The position numbers were made by a program, and so were the translations under genes. Source: Enchytraeus crypticus (Eukaryota > Annelida > Clitellata > Enchytraeida > Enchytraeidae). From it: a stretch of 64,000 bases of DNA. The stretch covers positions 272,001 to 336,000 of the forward strand of contig CAJHZI010000303.1 in NCBI GenBank assembly GCA_905160935.1. Reading direction: 5' to 3'. This document shows, one piece after another, positions 61,321 through 64,000 of this stretch. Positions within the stretch are counted from its first letter, which is position 1. Each line of letters opens with the position of its first letter. Under the pieces are notes generated by a model. The model worked only from the letters and a program-made list of their open reading frames with translations, did not search any database and was not told where the DNA came from.

Positions 61321-63429
61321 TTTGACCGCTTTGACTTCTTTCGTGAATCTCCTTCTTAGAGGTGCTTGCCCCCCTGAGGTCCAACCGGTGCTGTTTGGTG
61401 GTAAACTCTTCGCACTCAATAAGAAATCTGGCGGCATTCGCCCCATTGCAGTGGGTTACACTTGGCGTCGTTTAGCCGCTAAATGCGCAAATCGCTATGC
61501 AGTATCTGCTCTCAGCGAATACTTGAGCCCAATTCAACTTGGAGCTGGTATTCCAGGTGGCTGTGAGGCAGCTGTTCACGCTACTCGCAGTTTCGCTGAG
61601 TCAATGCCAGCTGATCACTTCGTGGTAAAGCTAGACTTCTGTAATGCTTTTAATTGCTTGAGTAGATCACGAATGCTCAGCGAAATACAGCACAGGATAC
61701 CAGAGCTGTATAGTTTCTGCCATCTAGCTTACTCAAGCCCTTCGTGGTTGAAGTTCGGAGACTGGTGCATTGAGTCACAGGAAGGAGTCCCACAAGGGGA
61801 TCCCTTAGGGCCCATGCTGTTTTGCCTGACTATTCACCCTCTCCTTACTTCTCTCTCTAGCGATCTCACGGTGGGATACCTAGATGACATTACTCTAGGT
61901 GGTTGCGAGTCGCCGATTGCAAATGATGTACAGACTATCATCGACAGAGGCCAAGAATGTGGGCTTCAGTTGAATCGTACCAAGTGCGAAGTCATTTCAT
62001 CAGTTTGCAAATCTCCGGGCAACTCAGTTTTGTCATCATTTGTGCCAATGTGCCTATCCCATAGTTCTCTACTCGGCGCGCCACTCTCTGGAGAAGAAGC
62101 TACTACCACCGCTTTATCCAGTCGCCTTGAAGACCTCAAACGTACAGCATCACGCCTGAAGTCGCTAGCCGCTCATGATGCTTTAACAATCCTTCGCTTT
62201 TCTTTAAGTGCACCTAAACTTATGCACGTTCTGCGCTCTAGTCCGAGCTTCTCTAATCCGCGGCTTTAGACTACGACGAGGCTCTTAGGCAATGCTTGTG
62301 CGCCGTTATCAACGCAGATTTGTCTGTTTTGCAGTGGCAGCAAGCCAGTCTACCGGTGAGCATGGGTGGTCTTGGAATTCGTCTTGTTTCCCATATCGCG
62401 CCTTCAGCCTTTTTGGCATCAGCGATGGGAACGAGGCAGTTGCAAGACGCCATCCTTCATAAGTGCTCCCTTTCTGCCGATAGTTCCATTGACGTTGCGT
62501 TGTCAGTTTGGTCCAAAAGCCTCACCTCCAGTGCTCCACCTTCTACCTCAGTCAGTAGCCAGAAATCATGGGACCGTCCTATAGTGGATCGGATTTATAA
62601 CAGTCTGTTAGAATCCCAGTCCAATGCAGTAGACAGAGCACGACTCCTAGCTGTATCAACTAAAAGAAGCAGCGACTGGCTTCACGCTCTCCCTGTTGCT
62701 TCTTGTGGGCTATTTTTAGACAATGAGGCGATTCGAGTAGCTGTTAGTTTCCGTTTAGGGGCGAAAACTTGCGAGCCTCACATGTGCCCCTGCGGTCATG
62801 AAGTCGACGCTTTAGGTCTCCACGGCCTCTCCTGCAAACGAAGCTCAGGTAGAATGTCTCGCCATCACAATTTAAATGACTTAATATGGCGAGCACTTTC
62901 AAGAGCAGGCATCCCTTCCTCTAAGGAACCAAGTGGGTTGTCCAGATCAGACGGCAAGCGTCCGGACGGCATGACTTTAGTGCCCTGGTTGCAACGGTAA
63001 ATGTGCCGTTTGGGACGTCACGGTCATTGACACTATGGCAAACTCCTACCTGAATACGACTTCAGTCACAGCCGGTGGAGCTTCTGTTCATGCCGCCTCT
63101 AGGAAGTTGGATAATTACCGTGATCTGTCCTTAGGATATGAAGTTGTTCCGGTGGCCATTGAAACCATGGTCCCGATGAATCCCGAAGGAGTTGACTTTA
63201 TTAATGGCATAGGCAGACTTATTGCAGAGCAAACCGGCGATAAGCGAGAGACATCTTTTCTTTGGCAAAGGCTTTCCATGACTTTGCAAAGATTTAATGC
63301 AGTCTGCTTCAACAATTCTTTTAAGCCGATTGATGACCTCGAGTAGCCGGGCGGCGATTCAGCACGTATTGCTTGAATCGTTTTTATCAAACCCCAGGTT
63401 CTTTACACCGGGGTAAAATAAAAAATAAA

Positions 63430-63460
<31 letters not shown>
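61321..63460 (+). mobile_element. 5'-truncated RT + CCHC + restriction-like-endonuclease retrotransposon
   Basis: Coding similarity starts directly after an (AAT)n tract, so the 5' part (N-terminus and any DNA-binding fingers) is lost. The 3' end has a hairpin (CCCC, GGT, loop TCTTTAC, ACC, GGGG), a GGTAAAATAAAAAATAAAA stretch and an (AAT)n tail. The order RT, CCHC knuckle, then PD-(D/E)XK-like endonuclease is that of the early-branching R2/R4/NeSL-type non-LTR elements. Clade is not assigned. Confidence 0.8.
61322..63346 (+). pseudogene. Reverse transcriptase / REL endonuclease polyprotein, two frameshifts
   Basis: Frame 1 (61322-62269) has the RT core: GGIRPIAVGYTWRRL, motif A KLDFCNAFNCLS, motif B GVPQGDPLGPMLF, motif C YLDD at 61877-61888, and motif D LQLNRTKCEVIS. 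After a shift near 62265-62275 the second frame (62296-63000) continues with QWQQASLPVSMGGLGIR, a CCHC knuckle (CPCGHEV, LHGLSC) and KRPDG. A second shift near 62985-63005 leads to frame 3 (63035-63346): AVWDVTV, ETMV and a conserved C-terminus. KRPDG...WDVTV fits the nuclease active site of REL-type LINEs, which nick target DNA to prime reverse transcription. With a missing N-terminus and two frameshifts this copy is dead, although otherwise well preserved and hence fairly young. Reading-frame joins are inferred from protein similarity, not shown experimentally. Confidence 0.8.
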
Positions 63461-63546
63461 AATAACCTGCAACAATTTCTATAGCGGTGTCATGGCCGGT
63501 GTCCGCTATTCGAGACCGCTTTACAGGTTCCTAGCAGGTTATTATT
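63458..63546. repeat. 89-bp nested inverted repeat
   Basis: Outer 13-bp arms AATAATAACCTGC / GCAGGTTATTATT are perfect. Inside, ATAGCGG pairs with CCGCTAT. It lies directly after the retrotransposon tail. Confidence 0.6.
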
Positions 63547-63604
63547 AATCCTTTCCACGGTTAATCATCTTTGCTATTGATAGCGCCAATCGGCAGCAAG
63601 CTCC

Positions 63605-63735
63605 GATACAAGATTAACCTTCCATGGGCCCATGAGGACATCCATTAGTACTTGACTGAACTGGGCTTTGAACCCAGGCCACTTGTATCCGAGGCGAACA
63701 CTCTAACCGTTAAACCATATTCCCTCTCCATAATT
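63605..63735 (-). mobile_element. tRNA-derived SINE or tRNA-like sequence
   Basis: Minus strand: TGGTTTAACGGTTAGAGTGT (A-box-like), then GGATACAAGTGGCCTGGGTT and CAAAGCCCAG (B-box arm with a paired TGGG/CCCA stem). The TpsiC-like arm is intact but no complete acceptor stem is seen. Confidence 0.55.
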
Positions 63736-64000
63736 AACAGTACAATACACGGTACAGTGAGAATTTATGCATCCACAAACACATTCTAGGCTAAACAACT
63801 CAAGCAGGTAAGTCGATATATTTTATAGATCTGTAATTTACTCATTTACAAACTAATTTACATACATATTTTCGATAGAAATGATTTACTTTGTCCTTAA
63901 AATTAATATACACAGTATATTTCAATTCTGAGGCTACATGTGTATTATTTCAGAAATCTAAACCTCTACATAAATATACTACACAAATATATTGTTGTAC
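63736..64000. other. No gene supported
   Basis: AT-rich window edge. Confidence 0.4.

Overview
This is animal nuclear DNA: AT-rich, dense in microsatellites, tRNA-derived SINEs and truncated LINEs, with spliced genes that have GT-AG introns. A degenerate CCCTAA (TTAGGG-type) telomeric tract, a DUF1647-type gene and a multi-CUB gene resembling suppressor of lurcher (SOL-1) point to an invertebrate, most likely a lophotrochozoan such as a mollusc. The lineage call is inference. No bacterial features are present.

Layout. 1-3492: non-coding, with LINE/SINE fragments and the telomeric tract. 3499-15273: an 11.8 kb DNA element with about 0.94 kb terminal inverted repeats, 5'-AG...CT-3' ends and a perfect 6-bp target-site duplication (AATGTT). 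That architecture is Polinton/Maverick-like, but no polymerase, integrase or capsid gene is recognisable. It carries a three-exon gene for a protein with two PC4 (ssDNA-binding transcription coactivator p15) domains, and an identical short basic ORF in each inverted repeat. 15280-21500: SINE/LINE remnants and simple repeats. 21648-26038 (+): a complete five-exon DUF1647-like gene with signal peptide and TATA box; its 105-nt third exon had to be found by eye. 26780-31900: repeats. 32115-41951 (-): a secreted or membrane four-CUB gene (SOL-1-like), whose 3' end is not located. Its first intron holds a 948-bp internally deleted mariner and a 197-bp foldback element. 42000-61300: no convincing host gene, but many SINEs, LINE tails and minisatellites. 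61320-63460: a 5'-truncated, frameshifted retrotransposon with reverse transcriptase, CCHC zinc knuckle and restriction-like endonuclease, plus a second 3'-end copy at 170-245.

Repeat ecology. I use four working SINE names. SINE-A is tRNA-derived and ends in TTTACCAGCTTTT. SINE-B has a (GA)n tail. SINE-C is tRNA-derived with a GGGTTCGAATCCC B box. SINE-D has a GAA/GAT tail. SINE-A, -B and -D each share a 3' tail with a different LINE family also present here, which fits LINE-driven mobilisation. SINE-B and SINE-D also share the same 5' head.
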